Below, piece after piece: positions 20,724 through 32,019 of a stretch of DNA of 64,000 nucleotides. The notes below the pieces were generated by a model. It was given only the letters and a program-made list of their open reading frames with translations. It searched no databases and was not told the origin of the DNA. The stretch spans positions 19,963-83,962 of the forward strand of contig JAKSZP010009602.1 of the NCBI GenBank assembly GCA_022478985.1. The letters are read 5' to 3'. Source of the stretch: Massospora cicadina. Lineage: Eukaryota > Entomophthoromycota > Entomophthoromycetes > Entomophthorales > Entomophthoraceae. The first letter of the stretch is position 1, and every line of letters starts with the position of its first letter. The position numbers were made by a program, and so were the translations under genes.

Positions 20724-21113
20724 TCTGCTTAAAATACATTCACTGACGGACTGACTGACTGACATCTGAACCTTCGAGTCTGATAGGTTCAACCTATTTA
20801 GGTGATTGTGCGAGAATTTGTGAATATTATCAAATCTGAAACTATTGAGTCTGATAGGTTCAATCTATTTGGGTGAGTGGGTGAGAATTGATGAATATTG
20901 TCAAATAATTCACTGAATTGCTCATCTGAAACTAAAAAAAATCAGTGTTGGAGTTTTAAGTAGATAAGTAAAGTTAGGATAATCAGCCAAGCAACCATGA
21001 GGGCAACAGCAAAGCTGTTAGTCCAAGTGGCTCAAGAACAGTGCTGGCACAGCCTTTAGGCTGTCAGTGTGAGCTTATAAATAAACCTGAGAAACACCAG
21101 GTAACTCCACTAG
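20724..21113 (+). mobile_element. Short Helitron 3
   Basis: It starts TCTGCTTAAAATACATT after A (20723) and continues like Helitron 2, with two copies of the gggtgagtgggtgagaatt unit and the structured module. A probable end CTAG before T at 21110-21113 is preceded by gaaacaccaggtaactcca, a worn version of the 3' region of Helitron 2. The start is clear; the end is less certain. Confidence 0.7.
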
Positions 21114-21353
21114 TACTTAAAAATTAATTTTCAAATACTGGACCAGTACTTACAAAATTAAAACCAGACCTAAGTTGGAGCATCCTCATTTTTAAAAAAT
21201 AAATCCAAATTGCTCCAAAAGTTTCAGAGTTAGTGTGAACAAATATAGATAAAAAACATATATACAGGTCAACTTGAGAACCTCCTCCTTTTTTGAAGTT
21301 GGTTAAAAAGGAACCAGATGTAGTTGCACATACATGTGACCCAAGCTAATGTG
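21114..21353. other. Spacer between Helitron 3 and LINE 1
   Basis: Unique sequence with no gene. It ends in the left copy of the LINE 1 target duplication (21354-21370). Confidence 0.6.
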
Positions 21354-21498
21354 AGGTAAAGGTGCTTTAAATTTATTGCGGGGAAGGCCAACCATGGGAC
21401 GGACACTTCCGAATATGACTCAGACGAGACAAAACTCAGTACCAGGTGAGGCACCCCAGAGAAGCGATGCTATCTCTTGTTGCCAGCGGGAACGCCAC

Positions 21499-24400
21499 TT
21501 ATGGGAAGGGGGAGGGAACGTGTGTAGGGGCTGTAGCCACTATTGAGCACGTGTGGAGGAAGGGGTCTGATTTGATGAACCAGACTGGGAACCAGGAGGA
21601 GACCAGCTGCCGGCGACGTGGTGGGAGATATCCAAACACCCATGCTTGAAAGTGGTCCACCAAATGAGACCGGAATCTGTGAGACAGCTTCAGGGAGGGT
21701 GGGGATGGATCCGGCGATGGCCTCCAAGACAATCGTGTGGATAGTCCACATGGCGATTGCAACCACCAGAGCACGAAGGGAGGGTGGGAGGGGGAGGCCA
21801 TTGATGAAGCAAACATATCTCTTGACAGACTGAAGGGATGTGTTTGATCCTGGCCTAGCAGACGTTGGACTTCGCGCCATATCACTTTAGAGGTGGGGCA
21901 CTTCTCCAGGCGGTGAAACAGCGTTCCATACTGGCCACACACGACACAGGATGAGTGTAAAGCGTTAGAGCGCTCAGCTGTACAATACACCTGCCTCAGG
22001 CAGCGCCACACATGAGAACGGACTTGAGGCTGCAGCAGAGGATGGTGTGCGTATTGCCAGATAGTCTTTTGGGTCTCAGTGGAATAAGGGATGTCCATCA
22101 TGTCCAGGTAGTCCACCCTGGATAGGACTTGGGGTCGAATGGGGATCACGCCCTCATGGATGGGTAGCCCCTGTACCTCTTGTGTGAACTGAGGAGAGGG
22201 ACGGCCTCTTTGGGTTGTATGTCCACTAATACGAATTCTCCACTCTGCGCTTCGCATGGAGAGTAGGATTCGTTTGTAGTGGGTTTTTGTCCCGTGAGGA
22301 CCTGTGGCTGATGTGTGTGATGCAAGGTATTTCATCAGGGAGTGGGGGTTTGATGGGTTGTTGAGGCCCAAGGCTCAGGAGAAGTTGGAGCGGGCCGCGC
22401 AGGACCAGTGTTGGGATGGGAGTGTAGGAGCAGTGACAGCCACAATCCAGGTGCCCAGGATCTTGGCGGCATGGGCTTTGAAGTCAAGTAGGCCCATGCC
22501 ACCATGATGTTGAGGGCCAAACATGACCTCAAGTCGTACTGGTGGAGGGCGGCCTGACCAAAGCCAACCTTGTAGCAAAGCATACAGGGATTTGAAGAAG
22601 CTTTGGGGAGAAGGGGATGGCGTGGGCTCCAAACCAGACTTTGGATAGGAGCATAGAGTTGGCAAGCACAACCCTGCCAGTGAGGGTCGTAGGGTGGTCT
22701 CTGAGAGAGGCGATTCGCTTCGTCACGTTGTCCAGTATATGGTCCTCCATTACTGCTGACACGTATCCTCCCGCCTCCAACCACACGCCCAGATGGCGTA
22801 CCGGCCCTATGGTAGGTCGCGGCACAAAGGGGAGCACCAGTGGAGCGGTGTGTTTTGAGTTAGTGAGGCGTGGACTTGGGCGAGCAGCTGGGCTGGGTTG
22901 GGAACTACTTGCTGGGGCCCAGCAGTTCTGAAACCAACCAAGGAGGATGATTTCAGTTTTGGAGGCGTTCAGTGCCGCGTTGCTTACCCGGGAATATTCC
23001 TGGATGAGGGCTTCAAGCGCGCATGCATCTTTATTATTAGACACCCCCACCACGCAATCATCTGCAAATGCCATCATCTTGACTGGGGTTTGGCCTGGCA
23101 CATGAACCCCAGTGAGTTGGGCATTCACATTTCGCAGTAGTGGGTCAAGGCTGAAGTTGTATAAGAGTGGGCTCAGTGGGTCCCCTTGTCGCAGGCCCCT
23201 TTGAGGATGGACTACATCCGTTAGGAAACCTGGGCTGCGCACAGCCATTGTTGCAGATTCCGTGAGCAGCATCACCCAGTTAATGAAGCGGGGAGGTAGG
23301 CGGAATTGTTGGAGGCAGGCCCTAAGGTATTCCCAGTTTACTCTATCATAGGCCTTTTGTTGGTCCAAGAATACCAGTGCTCCAGAGGCTGTGGACTGAC
23401 ACACATTAGCCACAGAGTGCACGTTATCCCAAATTGACCTTCTGGGGATAAAACTGAATTGTTCTGGAGAGATGGTGGCAGATGCTACAGTCCCTAAACG
23501 GTTAGCCATGATTTTTGTTAAAATTTTGGTGTCTGTGTTTGTTAGAGAAATGGGGCACCAGTTGGCTAAGTCTAGCCTATCCCCTTTCTTGAAGAGTGTG
23601 ACTGTAAAAGCCTCATGTCCTCCTGGTAGGAGGCGCGTTTCCAACAGGCTTTGGTTGAGTGAGGCTAGCAGCAATGGGGATATGTATTTAAAAATATTTT
23701 GTAGAACTCATATGGAATGCCATCTGGGCCTGGGCATTTTCAGTTTGGTGCACTGCAAATGGTAGTCCATAATTCGTTTGGAGTAATTAAATTCATTATT
23801 TCTGGGTATCAGAAAACGGTGCAGATATGAGCTCTGTCGAGAAATTCTGCCATTTCGGCCAGCTGAATTGGTTCGGCTCGGTATAACTCGGAGTAATAAT
23901 TTTGCATTTCAATTGCCACTTTGGCCAGTGTGTCCGCAATAGAATTATCCGATCTTCGCACCTGTGTGCAGGCCACGCTCTGGCATGGTGCAAAAAATTT
24001 TTTGAAGAAGTATGCGGTGCACTTGTCATCTTTATTGATGCGTGTGGCCCTGTATTGGACACAAACCCGATGCTTGTGTTGCCTTTCAAGTGCATTGAGG
24101 TGTGCTGCTGCTTCCGCCCACTTCTGGCCCCATGCATGGCTATATCCTGAGGCTGGAATGTTGGACTCCAAATGGGCCAATTCTGCCAGCGCGCGCGATA
24201 TAACCGCCGATGTGGCTCGTGAGCGTCTGGATGAGAGATGGCGATAGTGGTGGATGGTGTCTTTTTTGAAAGTTGCCCATGTGGAAATGGGGTCCGCGCA
24301 AAACGGTGCAACAAATGATTTTGCCAAAGTTACCTCTTCCACCCACGTGGAAAATCCTGGTGACGCAAGCTCTGTGGGGCGGATTTTGCACCAATGTGGG

Positions 24401-25128
24401 GCCTTTGCAACTGTGACGGGTAAGTGGTATGTTATCGAGACCAGTCGGTGGTCGGAGAATTCCATTTTCGTTGTTTTGAAGTGGGAGATATGGGGTTGGA
24501 ATTTCGCCGGCGCTAGAATAAGGTCAATGCGGGTCATGGATCTTAATTGACCATTGTGGATGTGGGGACGCGTCATGTTTTTGAGCAGTGGGGCATGTCG
24601 CGGCAGCGCATCCACTAACCCAAGGGTGGCTTTTAGAATACGTAGTTCTATATGACCCTGTGGGGCGTGGGGTGAGGGCGGCCACCAGTCCGTTGGTGAG
24701 GTTAGCCAACAGTTCATGTCACTGATTAGGAAAGAATCGGGGGGTATCGGGAGGGATTTGACCGACGAGAAAAATCCCCGATGTTCTTGTGCACCGTTTG
24801 GGGCGTAAATGTTGACAATTGTGTGTGCAACATCGGCCCAAGAGAAGGTGACAACGAGCACTCAGTCATTTAGGAATGTTTCTGAAGATGTAAATTTAAA
24901 AAAATTGTTTTTCCGAATTAGCACCCCACAGTGCTTTGACCAAAAGGATAGGGATGGTAGGAGCATTGTTTTCCAAGCATCCTCGGAACCTCATGGACAG
25001 TGGGTCTCCTGGATGGCCAGGATATCCACGGGTAAATTATTTTGTAAAAAACTCAGTTTCCTAGCCCGGGACGGGGAGGCCTTGAGTCTGGCGATATTCA
25101 ACGTCCCTAGAGTGAAGGTTTCCCCCAT
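21499..25128 (-). pseudogene. ORF2 of LINE 1: endonuclease-reverse transcriptase
   Basis: The start MGETFTLGTLNIARLK is an APE endonuclease start; catalytic patches are IQETHC, ISDMNCWL (GDMN in the twin), RIDLILAP and FSDHRLVSI. The reverse transcriptase has NWCPISLTNTDTKILTKIMA, FIPRRSIWDN, GLRQGDPLSPLLYNFSLDPL and the catalytic MAFADDCVVG. The C-terminus has C-VVC-GQYGTLFH-RLEKC, a Cys-Cys-His-Cys motif usual in this class. Breaks: a TGA near 24865, two TGAs between endonuclease and polymerase at about 23808 and 23742 shared with the twin copy, single-base shifts near 23700 and 22600, and a TGA at 22375. The start overlaps the ORF1 end by 22 bases. Confidence 0.9.
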
Positions 25129-26549
25129 TGCACCTTAGGTGCGAGGGGTGGGCCCCCTGGCCCACCAGCCTCTTCCAGGTCCCCACGGGCTTTCACAGCA
25201 GTGCGGGTATTAGCAGCAATGCTATCGTGGTTTTTGTTGATTTTTGCGGAAAGAGTTGCGTTGGCTTTGGCCTTCACTTTTTGTTTTCCCGACGTCGGAC
25301 GAATTTTTTGCGGTGCGGATAGGTTCGGTGCACCGTCGAGTGGGGCGAAAATTTTTTTTCGGTTGGGATAGGTCCCAAGTCGGTTTCAACCGGGGCTTGG
25401 GTGCAGCAATTGGGTGAGATCAAATCTCCCATTGGATCCTCAGATTGAGTGGCCCGTTTGGCTTGGGCCTCCCCATCTGATTGGGTGATGGATTCCCGAG
25501 TTGCTTCCGCCGCAAAGGTCTCCATGTCCTCCTGGCGTTGTGAGTGTGGGATGGTGGTGGGGACCTTGGCCGCTTCCTTGGCCGCAGTCCTATGGGCCTG
25601 CTTGGCCTTCTTCCGCTCCTGCGGGGAGATGGGCTTTACCAATAGGTAGCAGCCTTGTGCTCCCCACGGGAAGGCCTCTTTGGTGCTTACAGTTGGTTCG
25701 TAGTGCGCCTCTCCGCTGGCCATGGCCGCCGAGGGGTGCTCTTGGAATGTAATGCCCTCTTTAATGGGGCATGCATGTGCCTTATGGCCGAACGCGTCAC
25801 AGTGGGTGCAAATGGGGGCGCGCTGTCCACGGTTACCTGGAATGGGTGGGTGGTGTGCCCTGCGATATCAATAAAGGTGGAGTGCGGGATCTGGGTTAGG
25901 TCCTTCATGATCTCCTCAGATGGGGTCAGAACTGCAATGGCTTTGCTGGTGCACAGGTGTGGCATCAGCGTGAAACGTTGCATTTCGAAAGATTGTATTT
26001 CGCCATATATGGCGAGACCATCTTTCAGGTGTTGCTCCAAAATGTCACGTTTTACCGTAGTAGGCAAAAGTCAAACGTGAGGAAAATTTGGTTCGAATTT
26101 GTCCATCTGGTGCATTTAGTTTCGACGACCCGTTGCCCTTCGGGGAGGTCTACCACTACACGCACCGCTGCAGCCTCGTCTGCTGCTATTTTGTTTTTGA
26201 AACCTAGGTCCAGCCAACCGCGTGACATGGAGTGAGGTGCAACGTACACCGCGATCGGGAAAATTTTGTGTACATCTTCACAAAATTTTTCCCACAGGGC
26301 CATTTTTTGGATGTCCAGATACACACGGACTCCAAATTCCACCGACAAAAGTGGCTGGGAATGTGGCATATTGATGTACTGGTTGCATCGTGCTTGCCAC
26401 GCGAGTATCTCTGGGGAAATTGTGACCACCAGTTTTTTCAAATTTTTTTTTTCTATTCCGCCGGATTCTCCGGGGCGTTTTTGAACGTTAGAGGCCGCGG
26501 GCCTTCCGCCTGCTCCTCTTGCTTTGCTTGCCCAACTGCTCCCAGACAT
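25107..26549 (-). pseudogene. ORF1 of LINE 1: RNA-binding protein
   Basis: It starts MSGSSWASKARGAGG. The middle part (DILEQHLKDGLAIYGEIQSF, then AIAVLTPSEE) looks like an RNA-recognition fold. A zinc knuckle of the twin copy (CTHCDAFGHKAHAC) is here put out of frame by one missing base near 25818. A further shift follows DF at about 26068. The basic C-terminus (KKVKAKANATLS) runs into ORF2 and stops 22 bases after the ORF2 ATG. This protein would coat the RNA. The half-LINEs X and Y encode relatives of it. Confidence 0.85.
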
Positions 26550-26662
26550 GGGCGCAGACTAATCCCCTCTATGAGATTATCAAACTGGAGTAAGTCTTGA
26601 ATTGAATGGGTTGCAAAAGTGTTTGCAACGAGAGAGAGAAGTTTCAGGTAAAGGTGCTTTAA

Positions 26663-27011
26663 TGGGTTCAAAACCTGTCAGGGATAGGATGAATATAATT
26701 TCATCCATCTCTCTTATCATTATTCAATTAATGATATGGAGTAAAAAATTGATCTTATAAAAAAAGGACTTACATGAATATATGAAAATATATAAAAATG
26801 TCCTGTCATATTTCAAGTAAATTATATAAAGTATCATAAGATTAATATAGTCAAAACTAGTATCAATCTAGTCTAAATATAGTTAGGTTACCTACTCAGA
26901 GAACAGTATACCAAACAAATTTAGTCTAGATAACAATAAATGAAAAATCATTAATTTGAGATAGCTGCAATGACACATTATGGTATCCCTTATTTTCACT
27001 CAGCTTATTAA
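26663..27011. other. AT-rich spacer
   Basis: No gene, RNA or recognised repeat. It ends in the left copy of the duplication of half-LINE X. Confidence 0.6.
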
Positions 27012-27029
27012 TACTTTTATGCTATTATC

Positions 27030-28957
27030 TAAACTGCTTTAAATTTTATTCAAGGTACGCTGACCAGGGGATGGACAGTACCAAAATCAAAACAAAATAA
27101 AGGACCAGATCAAAAAAATGAGAAGGCAAAACAAAAACAAAAAACTTCTAACCAGGCAATGGCAGAAACTGCTAACCCACCATGACAGAGGGTGAGGGGG
27201 TTGGGCAGGTTTTTTGCAGACATATCCACCATGACAATGTCATTTTCTTTGATTATGTGGGCAAAAGCGGATAGCCAAAGCATTGTGGCATCAGGGTAGT
27301 GTGGGTGGATGGTGGTGTAGTAAGAGTTCTCCTCTTCATTAGCTGCAAAGTAAACGGCTTCAACAAATTCTGCTAAGTGATTCTCAGCTTGAATGCGGGC
27401 ATTGGGGAGCTAGGAAAAATTGGAGATACTATGGAAGGTGATTTTAGTGGACAGGTTAAATTCTGCCAGTTTAGCAACATGCATAACAGCAGCTTTGGCA
27501 TTGTCAAACATTTTTGAAATATTGCTGCATGCTGATTTGGGGAAATCAGGGGGAAGTAGAGTGTGGGCAGACCTAGTTGCTATTGAGCCACTGATTGAGC
27601 CACTGTTTTGCATAGGTTTGGGCAATGGGGGGAAACCACCACTGCAAAGGTGAGCTGATGGTCACTTTGGTAGAGGGAAGCATTGAGTTTAGAAGTGAAA
27701 TTGTCTGGGGATGGGGTATCATCAAAACCAGAACAAAAAATTCAGCCCGACCATAATTGAACTGGCCAAGGAGTTGACTGGATACCTCATTCATGATAAC
27801 CTCACCTGATTCATCAATCTCGGCCAATAAGTCACATTGATTTTGGTTTACAAGAATAATGGATGTATTCAGGTGGGTAGGAGGTGAATTGGCTGCTTGG
27901 GTAAGTAGTGTGGTCCAAGCCTGACTCTGATTGGCTGAGGTAGAGTTGGAGTAGGCTAATGGCGGTAGTTGATTTAGTGGGGGCTGATTTCCCACTCAGG
28001 CCCATCAATTAGATCATAGAGTGGGAGGGGCAGCAAACTGCCCCATTCAGAATCCGCTGAATAGGGCTCCAAAGCCATATTAGAAGAAGTGGCATGGGGT
28101 AGGATTTTTTTGAATGGTCAATCCCAAAGCAGAGGGGACAAATTTGGCAACCATTATCAACATGAGCCCAAAAGAAATGCTCAGGTGCTGCTGCAATACA
28201 AGCATGGGGGGATCTGGTGGGCTATGGCAGGGTGGTGAGGTATTATGGTGGCGGTTGCATGATGGGCAGCAAGGTGCTCCACTCCAGAGAGAACAGAAAA
28301 GATGAGTTTGGGCTGAGTGCTATAAGCCATAAGCCCTACCATCAGCTGATCATACAAAAGTTGGGGGGAAGATGGGAAGGGAAGGATGCAAATACACCAC
28401 CAGTGTGGTGTCAGATGGGAGGCAAATATGGGTAGTAGGGATGGGAGTGTTTTTGTAAATAAATGGAGTTGAAGCTGCTGCTGCAGCGTCCTCCTCCATC
28501 TAAAAGCCTGTGTCAAAATAGCCCTTAAAAGTGTGGAAATCAATAAAACCTGCCAGCACAAAGGCAGCATTGGTGAGATCAACAATTGCTTTGTCAGCAT
28601 ATGGGAATAATTGCCCATAGTTGACATGGAGGCAAAAGTGAATGTTGGACTGAGGAAAGGTGAGAGGGTGGGGGCAAGATGGGTGGATGTGTTCTAGGTG
28701 GAGCATTAAGTCCCATGGGAGGACGAGTTGGCCAGAAAAGTTTAGCAGAATATTTGAGCCTGTTCACACATGTTTCCCTGCAGGGTGGAAAATGCTAGGG
28801 GGTGGAGCACTGCTGCCCCAAACTGGGGCAGCAGGCAGTGGATCTGTTGACATCAAGTGGAAAGTGAACGTGGCCAGATGGCGGTGAATAAAATAAATTT
28901 TTTTAACTTTTTTATTGAAATTCACTCAAAAGTGAGTTCAAACAGAAAGAAAATCTT
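27030..28957 (-). mobile_element. Half-LINE X (ORF1 only)
   Basis: A 1928-base element flanked by an 18-base duplication, tacttttatgctattatc, at 27012-27029 and 28958-28975. On the minus strand it encodes a relative of LINE ORF1 and then a second coding-like part, but no endonuclease or reverse transcriptase. Its 3' end (minus strand, near 27059-27078) reads TGTCCATCCCCTGGTCAGC and closes with GAATAAAA, the same tail as the LINEs and SINEs here. Half-LINE Y at 30081-32007 is a diverged copy of the same length on the other strand. Confidence 0.85.
27130..28860 (-). pseudogene. ORF1-like protein of half-LINE X, broken
   Basis: The minus strand reads APVWGSSAPPPSIFHPAGKH, then PQSNIHFCLHVNYGQLFPYA, AGFIDFHTFKGYFDTGF with a stop, ITHICLPSDTTLVV-like, and QLMVGLMAYSTQPKLIFSVL. 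Each piece has a partner in Y. After about 400 bases of worn sequence a second part reads ISKMFDNAKAAVMHVAKLAE and AENHLAEFVEAVYFAANEEE, also matched in Y. There is similarity to LINE ORF1 around the -L-x-x-GL-x-x-Y- pattern. Stops and shifts show it is dead. Confidence 0.7.
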
Positions 28958-28975
28958 TACTTTTATGCTATTATC

Positions 28976-29668
28976 AAAAACTATATATTTTATTGTAGGA
29001 TTTAATAAAAAATTGTTTTAATTGAGATATAAATAAAAATTGTTTTATCTATCTATATCTATATATATAAATGAATGATTGCTTGTATATAATAATTTTT
29101 ATAAGGGCCTACATTTGTATGCAGTCATCTCAGAAAATACTGATATAATTTTAAAACTAAGATTATATAAGTTACAGAATAAAGTTTTTGCATTTCATTT
29201 GATAGTACTAAAGTTATGGATTCCACTCAAGGAGTTAAATCACTTAATGGTAGAATTGACCCCAAAATACCAGAAGATATTAAAAAATCAAAATATTAAG
29301 AGATATGCAAATATTAAAAGTAACTATAAAGAGGAATACTATCAGGAAAATTTTATAATAGCCCTGGGAAGATCACAGGTTATAATGCTAATATTTGATA
29401 TTTTATCTGAGTATTTTAATTTAATAAATTGGAGTTTTTACTAGTAAATCCATGGCCAAAATAATTCATGCAATATTAAAATTATTGGAAATCATAAATA
29501 AACACTTGATATGAGTCATTGTGCCACTAATCCAACAAATACAATTCAGATAGTGATATACAACTTGATTAATGTGAGGTACTACCCCTAAATATACCTT
29601 GTTTGACTAAAAGAATTCTGGATTACCTAGAAGATCTAAGTGGCTTCAAAGCCATTAAGATATTACCA
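28976..29668. other. AT-rich spacer between half-LINE X and SINE b
   Basis: About 690 bases. A 121-codon plus-strand frame (29079-29444) is rich in Ile, Leu, Asn and Lys, as expected from AT-rich noise; I see no domain in it. A short TCTA/TA-rich stretch stands at 29045-29070. Confidence 0.5.
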
Positions 29669-29679
29669 AACCTGAATAT

Positions 29680-29980
29680 ATTTTTATTTATTTGAGGCAA
29701 GCTGACCAGGGGACGGACATTACCAAAATAAAGAAAGAAAGTATTGACATGAAACCTGAGCAGGGTCAACTCTGTCGTAGAAAGTTTTTTTTTTCACCTC
29801 CAGATTAGGACTCAGATTTTTCTGGTTACGTCATGGGTAAGGTTTTTGTGTTATTATACCTACTAACTGCCAATAGCTTCCTTCAGCTGGCACCCCAATA
29901 TATGTGTGAAGGGCAGGAATTGAACCCATAACTTTCAGGTTGGTAGCCATATGCCCTACTGACTCGCCTTCCACCCCTTC
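29680..29980 (-). mobile_element. SINE b, tRNA-headed
   Basis: A 301-base element between 11-base duplications (aacctgaatat, 29669-29679 and 29981-29991). On the minus strand the first 70 bases are tRNA-like, with an exact B box GGTTCAATTCC and a worn A box, so transcription by polymerase III is expected. A body of about 170 bases follows, then the tail TGTCCGTCCCCTGGTCAGC and CAAATAAAT, shared with the LINEs. SINE a at 39014-39316 is a second copy of almost the same length. Confidence 0.88.
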
Positions 29981-30189
29981 AACCTGAATATTAGTACTAT
30001 AGGATACTTATGAAGGTACCATAAATTGCTTTAATGTTGATTAGAGACTTTAAATCTAATATAAATTAATTTTGTTCATTTAACCACTCAACATCACTTT
30101 TAAGAAATTTTAAAAAAAGGCAATTTTTACCACCACCTCACTGCATCAACTACCCAATTTATGTCCTCAGATCCACCACCTGCTGCCCC

Positions 30190-30891
30190 ATGTGGGGCAG
30201 CGAGGCTCCACCCACTAGCATCTACCACCCAGCAGGCAAACGCATGTGGACTGTCTCATCCAGTCCACCAAATAAATCCAGTCGCTATGTCCCTCCAAGG
30301 GACATAGCACTCTACCTCACACAATTCCACCCAAACCGCCCCCATCCCTTAGCCCTACCTCAATCCACTATCCACTTTTCCCTCCGAGTTGATTATGAAT
30401 GTCTCTTTCCATATGCTGACAGAGAAATGATTGAGCTGGCAACTGCCACCTTTGCATCGTCAGGATTTATAGACTTTCACCCCTATAAAGGCTATTTTGA
30501 CATAGGCTTTCCCATCAAAGAGGATGTGGCCACTGCAGCTGCTATGCCCTTAATATATAAAAACACCCCAATTACCACCATCCAAACATGTCTCCCAGAT
30601 GATACCACACTTGTGGTGAACTTTGCAAACCTCTTCTCACACCTTCCCCCTCAAACTCTTTATAAAGAGTTGATGTCAGGGCTGTCCACTTATGGTAAAA
30701 ACCCCATCCTCCAATTCATTGTACCAAATGGTTCTGAGCGCCTCATGGCACCTTGGGCAATGACCACCATTACCCCCCACCAGCTGAAAATGGCCCAGCA
30801 CATCCCACCACATTTCTATATCTCATCCACACCCAGCCATTTCTTTTGGGCTTGCATTGACAATGTTCAAAATTTGCCCCCTCTGCCATGA
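30190..30891 (+). CDS. ORF1-like RNA-binding protein of half-LINE Y
   Basis: An open frame of 233 codons, the best-kept protein frame of this group. It contains YECLFPYADREMIELATATF, GFIDFHPYKGYFDIGFP, TCLPDDTTLVVNFANLFSHL and LYKELMSGLSTYGKNPILQF, then a TITPHQLKMAQHIPPHFYIS part. The second half follows the same pattern as LINE ORF1 (LEQHLKDGLAIYGEIQSF, then LTPSEE and QIPHSTFI), so it probably binds RNA. Right after the end another frame gives CPLCHELDHTKN, the first three ligands of a zinc knuckle, so a single-base shift probably truncated the protein here. The ATG at 30190 is the first in frame; similarity to X begins slightly upstream. Confidence 0.7.
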   Translation: MWGSEAPPTSIYHPAGKRMWTVSSSPPNKSSRYVPPRDIALYLTQFHPNRPHPLALPQSTIHFSLRVDYECLFPYADREMIELATATFASSGFIDFHPYKGYFDIGFPIKEDVATAAAMPLIYKNTPITTIQTCLPDDTTLVVNFANLFSHLPPQTLYKELMSGLSTYGKNPILQFIVPNGSERLMAPWAMTTITPHQLKMAQHIPPHFYISSTPSHFFWACIDNVQNLPPLP

Positions 30892-31319
30892 GTTGGACCA
30901 CACAAAAAACATGCTGATACAATTCAAATTCCTGCAAAAATGCCCAACTTCACCCATGAGCCACACCAACAGCGTTCGAGTAGAAATTTTGGCTGCCCCC
31001 ACCCCCAGGCTGAGTGCTAAATGAATCAGCATCAAATTGAGCAACCCAAATCCAAGCCAGCCAAATCTAAGCCAGACAAATCCAAGCAGGCCAATATACA
31101 CCCATGACAACCAATCAGGAGCAGGTTTTGAACATGTTTAACCTATAAAATCTCCCACCCCAAAACTTACCCAACCACAAACATATTCCCACATATTACC
31201 AAGTCAACCAAAATTCCTGGGACTTATTGGATGAAGTGACTAAATCTTGTGAAATTGTCACCATCAGGTTATCCATTTGATTTAGAACCTTATCTGAATT
31301 CAGACTTTGATGCCCACAG

Positions 31320-31840
31320 CCTCAACCAACCAATATGTCCCCAAACCCAATGCTACCCCTTTCTAAAGTGACCACCAGCTTGCTGAGTCCATGGTGGACT
31401 CACCCAAAAATAGCCATCTTTGCAGAAACATGGCAAAATCTGTCACAGAATTTAAAAAAGGGCTGATCCCCACTTGTTCCCCCAAGATCCCTCCTATTGC
31501 AAAAGAGGAAATTACGCGCCTCATGAAACTGCCAACACCGCTGTCAAACATTTTTATGAACTGGCAGATTTCTCCTCATCCACACATATCACCAGAGCCA
31601 ATATTGAGAAAATAGAATAACTTCCCAACGCCTGCATACAGGCTAAACACCATGTTGCAAACTCATAGAGGCTTTGATCCAGTTTAAATTGTAGATCTCA
31701 ACAATTACCTTCTTTACCTTGACCCTCATCCCATGGATGCCCAACCCCCTTGCTCTCAGTATTGATCCGCCTCTACAATGCTGAGCCTGATGATGATCCA
31801 CCTGATCCCTCCTCCCCCTCCACCATGGTGTGATAAGCAG
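31320..31840 (+). pseudogene. C-terminal coding-like part of half-LINE Y
   Basis: The frame 31391-31615 reads NSHLCRNMAKSVTEFKKGLI and KEEITRLMKLPTPLSNIFMN. The second half-LINE, X, has a related part (PPDFPKSACSNISKMFDNAK) at the same distance from its ORF1-like region. It is not like any part of LINE ORF2. I do not recognise it; it seems specific to the half-LINEs. Confidence 0.45.
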
Positions 31841-32019
31841 CTCACTGCTGTGCCACCTGGTAGGTTATTTTTTCATTTCTTTTTGTGTCTCACTGCTTGA
31901 TAAGGGCGGTCAGTTCATGTTTTTTAGTTGTTTTGGTTTTTGGTTTTGGAGTTTCAGTTTCAGTATTGTCCATCCCCTAGTTGGCTTTCCTCAGTTAAAT
32001 AAAAAACATTTTGTTTATT

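Larger units (their letters stand above)
21371..26645 (-). mobile_element. LINE 1, nearly full length
   Basis: A non-LTR retrotransposon of 5275 bases flanked by a perfect 17-base duplication, aggtaaaggtgctttaa, at 21354-21370 and 26646-26662. On the minus strand it has a short leader, ORF1 with a zinc knuckle, ORF2 with endonuclease, reverse transcriptase and a C-terminal Cys-His motif, and a 128-base 3' end finishing in CAATAAAT. The twin copy at 33064-38343 is very similar. Small indels and stops break both frames. It inserts by target-primed copying, cutting with its own APE-type endonuclease. Confidence 0.95.
30081..32007 (+). mobile_element. Half-LINE Y (ORF1 only)
   Basis: A 1927-base element, one base different in length from X, on the opposite strand and 1.1 kb away. 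An imperfect duplication attttgttcatt / attttgtttatt stands at 30069-30080 and 32008-32019. The 3' end has TGTCCATCCCCTAGTTGGC (about 31967-31985) and TTAAATAAA. It contains an open ORF1-like frame and a second coding-like part, but no endonuclease or reverse transcriptase. Between X and Y sits SINE b. Confidence 0.8.

Noticed and set aside
21470..21880. Several overlapping frames on both strands over the LINEs, e.g. 23921-24247 plus
   Set aside because: They are shadows of ORF1 and ORF2, which have the recognisable motifs on the minus strand.
23742..23810. Reassigned genetic code with UGA as Trp
   Set aside because: Some TGAs match TGG in the partner copy but many others match CGA (Arg), so decay explains them better.
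29058..29444. Possible fourth Helitron (TCTATATATATAAATG..CTAG) with a 121-codon frame
   Set aside because: The start differs from the family start, no hairpin precedes the CTAG, and such short ends are expected by chance in AT-rich DNA.
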